This document shows positions 1 through 5,039 of a DNA stretch of 12,232 bases, one piece after another. The stretch is from Actinomycetes bacterium (GTDB taxonomy: Bacteria > Actinomycetota > Acidimicrobiia > Spongiisociales > UBA4744). The position numbers and the translations under genes were made by a program. The stretch is taken from assembly GCA_024641205.1 (NCBI GenBank), contig JAHEDM010000033.1, positions 1-12,232 of the forward strand, given 5' to 3'. The notes under the pieces are model-generated. The model made no database searches. It saw only the letters and a program-made list of their open reading frames with translations, and was not told the origin of the DNA. Positions within the stretch are counted from its first letter, which is position 1. Each line of letters starts with the position of its first letter.

Positions 1-18
1 CACCACATTGTGTTGGTT

Positions 19-57
19 TCACCACCACGTAGTCATCCACCGGAACGGGTTTCGCAT
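19..57 (-). CDS. Possible Trp-rich leader peptide (12 aa)
   Basis: The minus strand encodes MRNPFRWMTTWW followed by TGA. Three of 12 residues are Trp, and two TGG codons stand directly before the stop. A purine-rich GGGGAGG (66-72) lies 8 bases before the ATG, one of the better ribosome binding sites in the window. Attenuator leader peptides of trp operons have this shape: short, with tandem Trp codons near the end. The terminator and antiterminator stems and the regulated gene would lie beyond base 1, so the key evidence is missing. The alternative is chance: GTGGTGG runs are common in GC-rich DNA, and another minus-strand frame is open through the same bases. No clear promoter was seen upstream. 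Confidence 0.33.
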   Translation of the reverse strand: MRNPFRWMTTWW

Positions 58-145
58 AGATCCCGCCTCCCCGCCACAACGGCGCCGATTCCTCAAACCC
101 GAAGGACGAGACCCACCCTGATCTCGGGCAGGGGTGATCCTGTAC

Positions 146-169
146 GGTCCGATCAGCATCAACCGGACC
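146..169. repeat. Inverted repeat GGTCCG-N12-CGGACC
   Basis: Two perfectly complementary 6-base arms (146-151 and 164-169) are separated by 12 bases. The repeat lies about 90 bases upstream of the possible leader ORF on the minus strand and about 110 bases downstream of the last membrane-protein gene. It could be an operator for a dimeric regulator or a weak RNA hairpin ending the upstream operon. There is no T-tract after it. The function is unknown. Confidence 0.35.
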
Positions 170-279
170 TCAGCAACAGGAAAGAAGATCGATCTCACCA
201 ACTCTGAGTCCCGTCGGCGCGTCACAACCACCGCCGATCTCGGCCACGAAGCTGAGAGCGGAGCAACGAGCAACGATCC

Positions 280-564
280 CTAATCCGCGTTGGGTTGAGG
301 GACCTCGCAACCGGGACCGGGAGGCTCTTCGCCCTGCCGCACCGCCTGCTGCCATTCGTTGAGTGATCGAAGCGCAAGCACCGCAACCACCAGGACCCCG
401 ATGGCGGTTGCGAGAGCAGCGCCGACTCCGACCAGGGCAGCCGTCGTGGCACAGCCTTCCGGTCGGCAACTCACCGTGGTCACGCTCCACCCGATGACGC
501 CACCAATCACGAACCCCAACACCACCGGGATCAGCACCCAGGGATTGGGCAGTCGCCGCTTCAT
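280..564 (-). CDS. Small two-helix membrane protein, unknown function
   Basis: The product is 94 aa with two predicted membrane segments: roughly residues 9-28 (PWVLIPVVLGFVIGGVIGWS) and 41-67 (an Ala/Val/Leu-rich stretch). Two cysteines (in the motif SCRPEGC) lie in the short loop between them. A charged tail of about 27 residues follows. I do not recognise the family. The ATG overlaps the stop codon of the upstream membrane-protein gene in the sequence ATGA (561-564), so the two are almost certainly cotranscribed and translationally coupled. That suggests related roles in the membrane, but nothing shows what they do. It is the last visible gene of its operon. Confidence 0.75.
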   Translation of the reverse strand: MKRRLPNPWVLIPVVLGFVIGGVIGWSVTTVSCRPEGCATTAALVGVGAALATAIGVLVVAVLALRSLNEWQQAVRQGEEPPGPGCEVPQPNAD

Positions 565-1328
565 GGGTTCTCCCGTTCAGTGCGTTTTCCCCGGGTATCG
601 AACCCGGCCGTCTCGAGGACTTCCGGCGGGGTCAGTTCGGGAGGGATGGGGACCAGATCAACTGGAACGGCGGCCGGGGACAGGGTGGCTTGCCGGACTT
701 CCGGCGACCAGGCCAGGGCGGTCAGCGCGGTGACGGCCAGCCCAAGCACCAAGGCTCCCCACCAGGGCAAGGCAGCCGCAGCCACAATGCCCAGGACTGG
801 GAGAGCTACCCGCACGGCCCACAAGGCCGGCAGCCAGGCTTGCGAGTAAGCCCAGCCGGCGGCGAGCGCAAAGCCGCTCAGCAACCAGCCTGTTACGGGG
901 ACACCGTCGAGACCAGTCACCGCCACCAGGGAGGGAAGGGCGATCAATCCCAGATTCATAATTACTGCCCTCGTGGGCGGCCCGTCGGAGCGGGGCAGCT
1001 TCCGTAGCCAATCACCCAGCCACGGTCCGGCGACTGCGCCGATCCCAATCGCGGTTGTCAGCACCGCACCTATCCACCAGCCGTCGGCAGTGAGGAAGAC
1101 TCCGAGGAGTGCTTGACCGCTGAGGAGCAACAATGCAGCCCGCCGGGTCCACCGACCCCGCGCAAGGACGATACCCACCCCGATAACGGTTCCGACCACA
1201 AGCTGATCCACGGCCAAAAGGGCCGCAGCCGAGTCGGCCAGAGGTCCGGACCCGAACACGAGTGTGAGCGCCCAAGCCAGCGAGGCCAGCACGACAGACG
1301 TGGCGATCACGACGGGGGAGCGTTGCAT
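561..1328 (-). CDS. Polytopic membrane protein, about 8 helices, unknown function
   Basis: The product is 255 aa with about eight hydrophobic segments, near residues 5-26, 36-56, 63-80, 84-103, 120-139, 145-161, 166-186 and 188-207. A Pro/Glu-rich soluble tail follows (VDLVPIPPELTPPEVLETAGF). There are no catalytic or transport motifs that I recognise. Two starts are possible: ATG at 1337 and ATG at 1328. I chose 1328 because a -10-like CATAAT ends exactly 7 bases before it, the leaderless spacing seen at other genes here; the 1337 ATG lies inside that box and has no ribosome binding site. The open frame extends far upstream but is antisense to the Nudix gene there. It diverges from the Nudix gene, with a perfect palindrome in between. 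Confidence 0.75.
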   Translation of the reverse strand: MQRSPVVIATSVVLASLAWALTLVFGSGPLADSAAALLAVDQLVVGTVIGVGIVLARGRWTRRAALLLLSGQALLGVFLTADGWWIGAVLTTAIGIGAVAGPWLGDWLRKLPRSDGPPTRAVIMNLGLIALPSLVAVTGLDGVPVTGWLLSGFALAAGWAYSQAWLPALWAVRVALPVLGIVAAAALPWWGALVLGLAVTALTALAWSPEVRQATLSPAAVPVDLVPIPPELTPPEVLETAGFDTRGKRTERENP

Positions 1329-1335
1329 GACAGAC

Positions 1336-1341
1336 ATTATG
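1336..1341 (-). promoter_or_regulatory. -10 box of membrane-protein operon (CATAAT)
   Basis: Read on the minus strand, CATAAT matches the -10 consensus TATAAT at five of six positions. It is followed by 7 bases and then ATG at 1328, so transcription would begin at or next to the start codon. No good -35 hexamer is seen; a palindrome occupies that region instead, which would fit an activated or repressed promoter. Confidence 0.5.
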
Positions 1342-1347
1342 CCGCGG

Positions 1348-1362
1348 CCGGTGTCACACCGG
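1348..1362. promoter_or_regulatory. Perfect 15-bp palindrome, candidate operator
   Basis: CCGGTGTCACACCGG has 7-base arms that are perfect reverse complements around a single central C. It sits between two divergent promoters: 6 bases upstream of the CATAAT box of the membrane-protein operon and 19 bases upstream of the TACGCT box of the Nudix gene, so it covers the -35 region of the former and touches that of the latter. This is the expected position for a dimeric regulator controlling both genes. No regulator gene is adjacent, and the cognate protein is unknown. Confidence 0.5.
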
Positions 1363-1381
1363 ACATACCCGGCGGCGGGGG

Positions 1382-1387
1382 TACGCT
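1382..1387 (+). promoter_or_regulatory. -10 box of Nudix gene (TACGCT), leaderless
   Basis: TACGCT fits the TANNNT pattern and is followed by 7 bases and the ATG at 1395. No ribosome binding site precedes this ATG, so a leaderless mRNA is the simplest reading. No strong -35 is visible. Confidence 0.45.
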
Positions 1388-1394
1388 GGCGCCC

Positions 1395-1931
1395 ATGCAC
1401 AAGCACTGGCCCGGTGAGTTCATCTTCTGCCCGATGTGCGCGACCGAGCTGGAGCACCGGCAGATAGGCGTTCGGGATCGGCCCGTGTGCCCCTCGTGTG
1501 GCTATGTCCACTTCCGGAATCCGGGGGTGGGTGTAGCAGCGTTCGTTGAGGACGAGGCCAATCGGATACTGATGATTCGGCGCGGTCCCCGTGCCACGCA
1601 ACCCGGGCTGTGGGCGATTCCCGCCGGATATGTCGACTACGGCGAGGACGTCCGAGAAGCAGCTGCCCGGGAGCTGCTCGAAGAAACGGGGCTGGAAGTC
1701 GCCATTGGCGAACCGATCTTCGTGGCTTCGAATTTTCACGATCCGGCCAAATTGACAGTCGGTATCTGGTTTCGCGCCACGGTGCTCGGTGGCCGCCTGG
1801 CAGCCGGAGACGATGCAGACGACGTCGGCTTTTTCGCACTTGACGATATGCCGCCGCTGGCGTTTGACACTGATCGGGAACTGTTCGCACGGCTTCGGGC
1901 GAAACGGGCAACGGGCGGGGGAGAAAGCTAG
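1395..1931 (+). CDS. Nudix hydrolase with N-terminal zinc ribbon
   Basis: The 178-aa product should cleave a nucleoside diphosphate linked to another group, needing Mg2+ or Mn2+; the substrate is not evident. Residues 12-35 form a zinc ribbon with two CPxC pairs (C12/C15 and C32/C35). The Nudix box is complete: G78, E84, R92-E93-L94, E96-E97, G99-L100, matching GX5EX7REUXEEXGU. The layout resembles the zinc-ribbon Nudix group related to NudC, but the SQPWPFPxS motif of true NADH pyrophosphatases is absent, so I do not call it nudC. The frame is open upstream, but family start and the -10 box 7 bases before ATG 1395 support this start. Its stop codon overlaps the stop of the convergent phosphatase gene. 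A role in clearing damaged nucleotides or NAD(H)-type metabolites is inference. Confidence 0.9.
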   Translation: MHKHWPGEFIFCPMCATELEHRQIGVRDRPVCPSCGYVHFRNPGVGVAAFVEDEANRILMIRRGPRATQPGLWAIPAGYVDYGEDVREAAARELLEETGLEVAIGEPIFVASNFHDPAKLTVGIWFRATVLGGRLAAGDDADDVGFFALDDMPPLAFDTDRELFARLRAKRATGGGES

Positions 1932-2566
1932 GAGGCCGAGCCCGGAGGTGGTGGGAACGGTCCACTCTCGGTTGCAGGTGCCCAGGTTGCCGTTTCGCGC
2001 CAGGGATGGCCGGGTTCCAATGTGATGACTTCGGCGTGGCTCGGTTTGTCGCTCCAAAATGAGAAGAATGATCGACCGGTCAGGGAAAGGCGGGCGGCCT
2101 GAACGGGGTCTTGGTGGGATACCACTACCAGCTCGCCGTCGGGGTGAGCGAGGCGCCGGTTGACAATGGCGGCTTCCATCCGGTCGGCCATCTCCTCGAG
2201 GGATTCGGGCGAGAACGGCATGTCCCAAGGGTGTTCGAGGTAGGCCGCTACTTCTCCGGGGAAGTGATCGTCCAGCTCTTCCCAACGGCGACCTCGCCAA
2301 CGCACCGACAAACCGAACTCGATGAGATCGTCGACGATCTCGACCTCGATCCCGTGTGGGGCCGCGATCGCCAGTGCCGTCTGGATCGCCCTGGTGAGGG
2401 GCGATGAACACACTGCGGTGATCGGTCGATCCGCCAGGAAACTGGCTGCCTCGCCCGCCTGCGCCTCGCCGTTGCGGCTCAGGCCGAATTCCTGCAGATC
2501 GGCGTACACGATGTGATCCGGGTTCTCGACCTCACCATGCCGGATGAGGTGCACTTGGTTGACCAT
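1928..2566 (-). CDS. Histidine phosphatase family protein
   Basis: The 212-aa product belongs to the phosphoglycerate-mutase-like histidine phosphatase superfamily. The catalytic motif LIRHGE is at residues 7-12, with H10 the likely phospho-acceptor. R59 lies in SSPLTRAIQTA, the likely acid/base E83 in LIEF, and the second active-site H151 in VVSHQDP. The length is usual for a stand-alone phosphatase. The substrate cannot be told; actinobacterial relatives include sugar-phosphate and phosphoglycerate phosphatases. The frame is open upstream to 2860, but the ATG at 2566 puts LIRHGE at the usual position near the N-terminus, and TACACT lies 8 bases before it. The C-terminal tail is Pro-rich. 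The gene diverges from dinB and converges on the Nudix gene. Confidence 0.9.
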   Translation of the reverse strand: MVNQVHLIRHGEVENPDHIVYADLQEFGLSRNGEAQAGEAASFLADRPITAVCSSPLTRAIQTALAIAAPHGIEVEIVDDLIEFGLSVRWRGRRWEELDDHFPGEVAAYLEHPWDMPFSPESLEEMADRMEAAIVNRRLAHPDGELVVVSHQDPVQAARLSLTGRSFFSFWSDKPSHAEVITLEPGHPWRETATWAPATESGPFPPPPGSAS

Positions 2567-2574
2567 GGACGATG

Positions 2575-2580
2575 AGTGTA
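2575..2580 (-). promoter_or_regulatory. -10 box of phosphatase gene (TACACT), leaderless
   Basis: Read on the minus strand, TACACT fits TANNNT and stands 8 bases before the ATG at 2566. There is no ribosome binding site in those 8 bases, which favours a leaderless mRNA. Confidence 0.45.
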
Positions 2581-2581
2581 G

Positions 2582-2600
2582 GAACGTCGGACTGCCGTTC
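2582..2600. promoter_or_regulatory. Inverted repeat GAACG-N9-CGTTC between divergent promoters
   Basis: Five-base arms (2582-2586 and 2596-2600) are perfect reverse complements. They lie exactly between the -10 boxes of the phosphatase and dinB genes, so one bound protein could affect both. The spacing differs from the usual actinobacterial LexA box (CGAAC-N4-GTTCG), so I do not call it an SOS box. With only 10 defined bases, chance is possible. Confidence 0.25.
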
Positions 2601-2605
2601 TCGGC

Positions 2606-2611
2606 TACCTT
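2606..2611 (+). promoter_or_regulatory. -10 box of dinB (TACCTT), leaderless
   Basis: TACCTT fits TANNNT and is followed by 6 bases and the dinB ATG at 2618, another leaderless layout. No convincing -35 hexamer or standard LexA site is seen upstream. Confidence 0.45.
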
Positions 2612-2617
2612 GACGGA

Positions 2618-3805
2618 ATGGAGCTTCCAGAGTTCGCCGAATCCATCCTGCACGTTGACATGGATGCCTTCTTCGTTGAGGTCGAACGCAGGGAGAGCCC
2701 GGATCTGCGTGGGCGCCCCGTCGTCGTGGGCGGTACAGGAGGACGGGGTGTCGTGGCAGCGGCCTCGTACGAAGCCCGCACGTTTGGGATCAACTCCGCC
2801 ATGCCCATGGTCCATGCCCGGCGTCTCTGCCCCGCCGCGGTCGTCCTTCCGCCGGATCACCGCAAATACCGGGCCGCCTCTGAACAGGTCTTCGCGGTTT
2901 TTCGCTCCTTCAGCCCCCTGGTCGAGGGTCTATCGCTCGATGAAGCCTTTCTCGACGTAGCCGGCCTTCGTCACCACTACCCGAACTCCGTGGCAATCGG
3001 AGAAGAGATTCGGGGGCGGCTTCGAACAGAACTCGACCTCCCGGCTTCGGTCGGGATAGCGTCGAATAAATTTCTCGCCAAGCTTGCTTCCGAGTCGGCC
3101 AAGCCGGACGGCCTTCGGCACGTGCCGGCCGGAGCAGCGCTGGAATTCCTGCATCCGCTGCCGGTTCGGGCTTTGTGGGGAGTCGGTGAAGCCACTCATG
3201 CTGCGTTGGAGCGACTCGGTGTGCACACGGTCGGGGATCTCGCCGAGGTCCCACCGGCCACGCTCAGGAAGCATCTGGGCCAAGCGGCGGGCAGTCATCT
3301 CCATGAGCTCGCCTGGGGCAGAGATCACCGACCGGTCGTCCCTGAATCGGCCGCCAAATCCATTTCGGTCGAGGAGACCTACGAGCGTGATTTGAGGGGA
3401 CGGGAAGCAGTTGAAGGCGAGTTGCTCAGGCAAGCCGATCGGCTGGCCGGACGTCTCCGATCCGCAGGCCTGGCGGGCCGGACCCTGACCGCCAAGATTC
3501 GCTTTGCCGACTTCACCACGGTCACCCGGTCGGTGACGTTGGGGACAGCTACAGACGTTGCGAGAGATCTGTACCGGGGGGCTCGGGACCTGCTTCGGAA
3601 TCTCGACATCGAAGCCAAGCCGATCCGTCTGGTCGGGCTTGGCATGACCGGCCTGACTTCGGGCTCCGCGCCTCGCCAGCTGGCTGTGGATCGACCGGTT
3701 AAGTGGGACGATCTGGCCGGAGCCGTAGACGAGGTTCGGATGCGTTTCGGTACGGCATCGATTCGGCCGGCCAGGCTGGTCGAAGACGCCGATGGGGATA
3801 TCTGA
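2618..3805 (+). CDS. dinB: DNA polymerase IV (Y-family translesion polymerase)
   Basis: The 395-aa product copies past damaged template bases. Its length and motifs are those of full DinB proteins. HVDMDAFF (residues 12-19) carries metal ligand D14 and the likely steric gate F19. HRKY is at 81-84, and SLDEAF carries the catalytic pair D108-E109. ASVGIASNKFLAKLAS-type motifs of the palm/thumb follow, then a C-terminal little-finger domain. A sliding-clamp motif like QL(S/D)LF is not found at the very end. An internal QLAVDR at 354-359, just before a conserved RFG segment, sits where some actinobacterial DinB proteins carry one, but it is degenerate. The start is set by the -10 box 6 bases upstream. 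It diverges from the phosphatase gene. No standard LexA box is seen, so damage induction is not supported by the sequence. Confidence 0.95.
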   Translation: MELPEFAESILHVDMDAFFVEVERRESPDLRGRPVVVGGTGGRGVVAAASYEARTFGINSAMPMVHARRLCPAAVVLPPDHRKYRAASEQVFAVFRSFSPLVEGLSLDEAFLDVAGLRHHYPNSVAIGEEIRGRLRTELDLPASVGIASNKFLAKLASESAKPDGLRHVPAGAALEFLHPLPVRALWGVGEATHAALERLGVHTVGDLAEVPPATLRKHLGQAAGSHLHELAWGRDHRPVVPESAAKSISVEETYERDLRGREAVEGELLRQADRLAGRLRSAGLAGRTLTAKIRFADFTTVTRSVTLGTATDVARDLYRGARDLLRNLDIEAKPIRLVGLGMTGLTSGSAPRQLAVDRPVKWDDLAGAVDEVRMRFGTASIRPARLVEDADGDI

Positions 3806-3823
3806 TCTGAGCGCGCCTTCCCC

Positions 3824-3851
3824 CTTCCAACAAAACGGTCACACGTATAAT
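3824..3851 (+). promoter_or_regulatory. Promoter of DUF3040 gene (TATAAT)
   Basis: A perfect -10 box TATAAT is at 3846-3851. The best -35 match, CTTCCA at 3824-3829 with a 16-base spacer, is weak (three of six). The implied leader is about 35 bases and includes a GGGAG ribosome binding site at 3882-3886. The promoter lies 40 bases after dinB, so the downstream gene need not depend on the dinB promoter. Confidence 0.55.
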
Positions 3852-3892
3852 ATTGTCACGGTCGTGAAGTTGCGGCCAAGCGGGAGACGCCG

Positions 3893-4246
3893 ATGCCACT
3901 GGACGATAGAGAACAGCGCATACTCAAGGAGATTGAGGACAGGTTCTACGAAGAAGATCCTGACCTTGCCCACACGGTGCGCAGCATCGAGCGTTCGGCC
4001 GCCTCGCCCCGCAATCTCTACCTCGCCATCGCCGGCCTGGTCATCGGGATCGGGCTCATCCTCGCAACCTTTACGATCAACGAATACGTGGCGTTGGCGG
4101 GATTCGTGCTGATGGTCGTGTCTGGAACCGCCCTGGTACAGGTGCTCCGGCGGCGCGCCGGCAAGGCTCCCATCGGTCTTTCCGGGGGCGGCCCGATGGG
4201 CAATTGGATGAGGAAACTCAAGGGCTGGAGAGGGTTTCGCCGCTGA
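3893..4246 (+). CDS. DUF3040 family membrane protein
   Basis: The 117-aa product opens with MPLDDREQRILKEIEDRFYE, the charged amphipathic N-terminus that marks DUF3040, an actinobacterial family of unknown function. Two membrane helices follow, near residues 43-60 (LYLAIAGLVIGIGLILAT) and 64-84 (EYVALAGFVLMVVSGTALVQV), then a basic, Gly-rich tail. The length is normal for the family. The ATG has GGGAG 6 bases upstream and a TATAAT promoter. In many actinobacteria DUF3040 genes lie near dinB and the cell-division cluster headed by mraZ. Here dinB is next door but mraZ is not in view. A role in the cell envelope is only a guess from that context. Confidence 0.85.
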   Translation: MPLDDREQRILKEIEDRFYEEDPDLAHTVRSIERSAASPRNLYLAIAGLVIGIGLILATFTINEYVALAGFVLMVVSGTALVQVLRRRAGKAPIGLSGGGPMGNWMRKLKGWRGFRR

Positions 4247-4283
4247 CCGGTTCAGCGAGCTAGAGTGGCTCCCTCAACGGTTC

Positions 4284-4324
4284 GGTACATGACTCGGGGA
4301 ACCCGGAGGCGGGCGGTCATGACC
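4284..4324 (+). promoter_or_regulatory. Palindrome GGTCATGACC with upstream half-copy
   Basis: The 149-bp gap before the MerR-type gene contains the perfect 10-bp palindrome GGTCATGACC (4315-4324) and a degenerate copy, GGTACATGAC (4284-4293), about 31 bases upstream. Between them is a tight hairpin CGGG-GAA-CCCG (4295-4305). CATGAC at 4288-4293 can also pair with GTCATG at 4316-4321 around that hairpin. This could be an operator for autoregulation by the MerR-type protein or a structured leader RNA. No clear -35/-10 pair was found to place the promoter. Confidence 0.35.
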
Positions 4325-4395
4325 TTCCAAAACGGCAGAATTGCGGCTGACGAGGACTCCCAGAGGCCGCCCTGAAAGACTGTGGGGAGTGAGGT

Positions 4396-4899
4396 TTGGA
4401 CGACGGGTTCAGCGCGCAGCAGGCGTCACAACTGACGGGCTGCACACAGCATCAGCTTAGATATTGGGACCGGGTCGATCTTGTGCGGCCATCAATCCAG
4501 GGAACAGGCGGTCGGCCCGGCGTTCGGCGGCTGTACTCGTTCCGCGATTTGGTGGCGCTACGAGTCGTCAGGAGCCTGCTCGACAACGGCATGTCCGTCC
4601 AGCGAGTGCGGCGAGCGTGGGACTATCTGCGGCGGAACGCCGAGATGGATTCCCACCTCTCCGAAGTGAAACTGGTCACGGACGGCCAAACGATTTTTCG
4701 AGTTGCATCCGGAGATGAGGAGCTGCTCGACGCTCTCCGCGACGGGCAGCTCGCCTTCTTTGTGGCCATCGATAGCATCACCAGGGCGGTCGAAGAGGAC
4801 GTCACTCGTTTCGAGCTCGATCGAGACTCGTTCCTGGAGATTCTCAGGCGGGTCGAAGACGACGTCGTCTCTGAAGCGGCCGAAGCTGCCGGGGGTTGA
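4396..4899 (+). CDS. MerR-family transcriptional regulator
   Basis: The 167-aa product has a MerR-type winged helix-turn-helix at residues 4-80: FSAQQASQLTGCTQHQLRYW, then RPSIQ, RRLYSFRDLVALRVVRSLLDNG and a following helix. The C-terminal half (about 95-160) is acidic and may be the effector or dimer region; it has no cysteine pair like metal sensors. The target and ligand are unknown. The start is TTG: an in-frame TGA lies two codons upstream, the helix-turn-helix begins at once, and GGAG (4386-4389) lies 6 bases before it. Relatives in actinobacteria are often stand-alone regulators. The upstream gap holds a palindrome that could be its own operator. The stop codon is part of a hairpin. 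Confidence 0.9.
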   Translation: MDDGFSAQQASQLTGCTQHQLRYWDRVDLVRPSIQGTGGRPGVRRLYSFRDLVALRVVRSLLDNGMSVQRVRRAWDYLRRNAEMDSHLSEVKLVTDGQTIFRVASGDEELLDALRDGQLAFFVAIDSITRAVEEDVTRFELDRDSFLEILRRVEDDVVSEAAEAAGG

Positions 4900-4915
4900 G
4901 CCGCTTTTGGGCTCA
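4897..4915 (+). terminator. Hairpin starting at the MerR-gene stop codon
   Basis: TGAGCC (4897-4902) pairs perfectly with GGCTCA (4910-4915) around the 7-base loop GCTTTTG. The first three bases are the stop codon of the MerR-type gene. There is no T-tract after it, so it would be an imperfect intrinsic terminator; GC-rich actinobacteria often use such hairpins without T-runs. Confidence 0.4.
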
Positions 4916-4929
4916 GCGGATAGGCGACG

Positions 4930-4977
4930 CGGATCTCTCCTTTGGATCCGGCAATTGAGGTGGCGGCACGAGGTGCC
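4930..4977. terminator. Two further hairpins between convergent genes
   Basis: CGGATC (4930-4935) pairs with GATCCG (4945-4950) over a 9-base loop. GGCAC-GAG-GTGCC (4965-4977) is a perfect 5-bp stem with a 3-base loop, flanked by further partly pairing bases (AATTG at 4953-4957 and CAATT at 4998-5002). Lying in the 140-bp gap between the MerR-type gene and the end of the transglutaminase operon, they may end transcription from either side. None has a T-tract. Confidence 0.4.
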
Positions 4978-5039
4978 AAGTACCCGATGCCCACCAATTC
5001 AAGAACACTTCAACCCATCCCGACAGCTCGCTGAGGTTC

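Larger units (their letters stand above)
1..279. other. Left-edge region without a full gene
   Basis: I find no convincing full-length gene here. Both strands have short open frames, but their compositions (Arg/Pro/Ser-rich, low complexity) look like GC-rich shadow frames. What can be seen is an inverted repeat at 146-169 and a 12-codon Trp-rich minus-strand ORF at 19-57 with a strong ribosome binding site. A second minus-strand frame is also open across the left edge (it reads ...YAKPVPVDDYVVVKPTQCG near the edge), so a gene starting here and continuing off the window cannot be excluded. No tRNA-like T-loop or acceptor stem was seen. Confidence 0.5.

Noticed and set aside
1113..1394. Upstream extension of the Nudix frame
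   Set aside because: The frame is open for 94 codons before ATG 1395, but it is antisense to the membrane-protein gene, and the zinc ribbon begins right after 1395, where a -10 box also points.
1338..2411. N-terminal extension of the membrane-protein frame
   Set aside because: These 358 codons are antisense to the Nudix gene and the phosphatase and have a shadow-type Arg/Pro/Gly composition without hydrophobic segments.
2567..2860. N-terminal extension of the phosphatase frame
   Set aside because: It would be antisense to dinB and put LIRHGE about 100 residues from the N-terminus, unlike the family.
4382..4394. MraZ-like TGGGG repeats before the MerR-type gene
   Set aside because: The TGGGG/TGAGG spacing is 7 bases rather than the 10 expected for MraZ boxes, and mraZ is not in the window; the G-run is simply the ribosome binding site.
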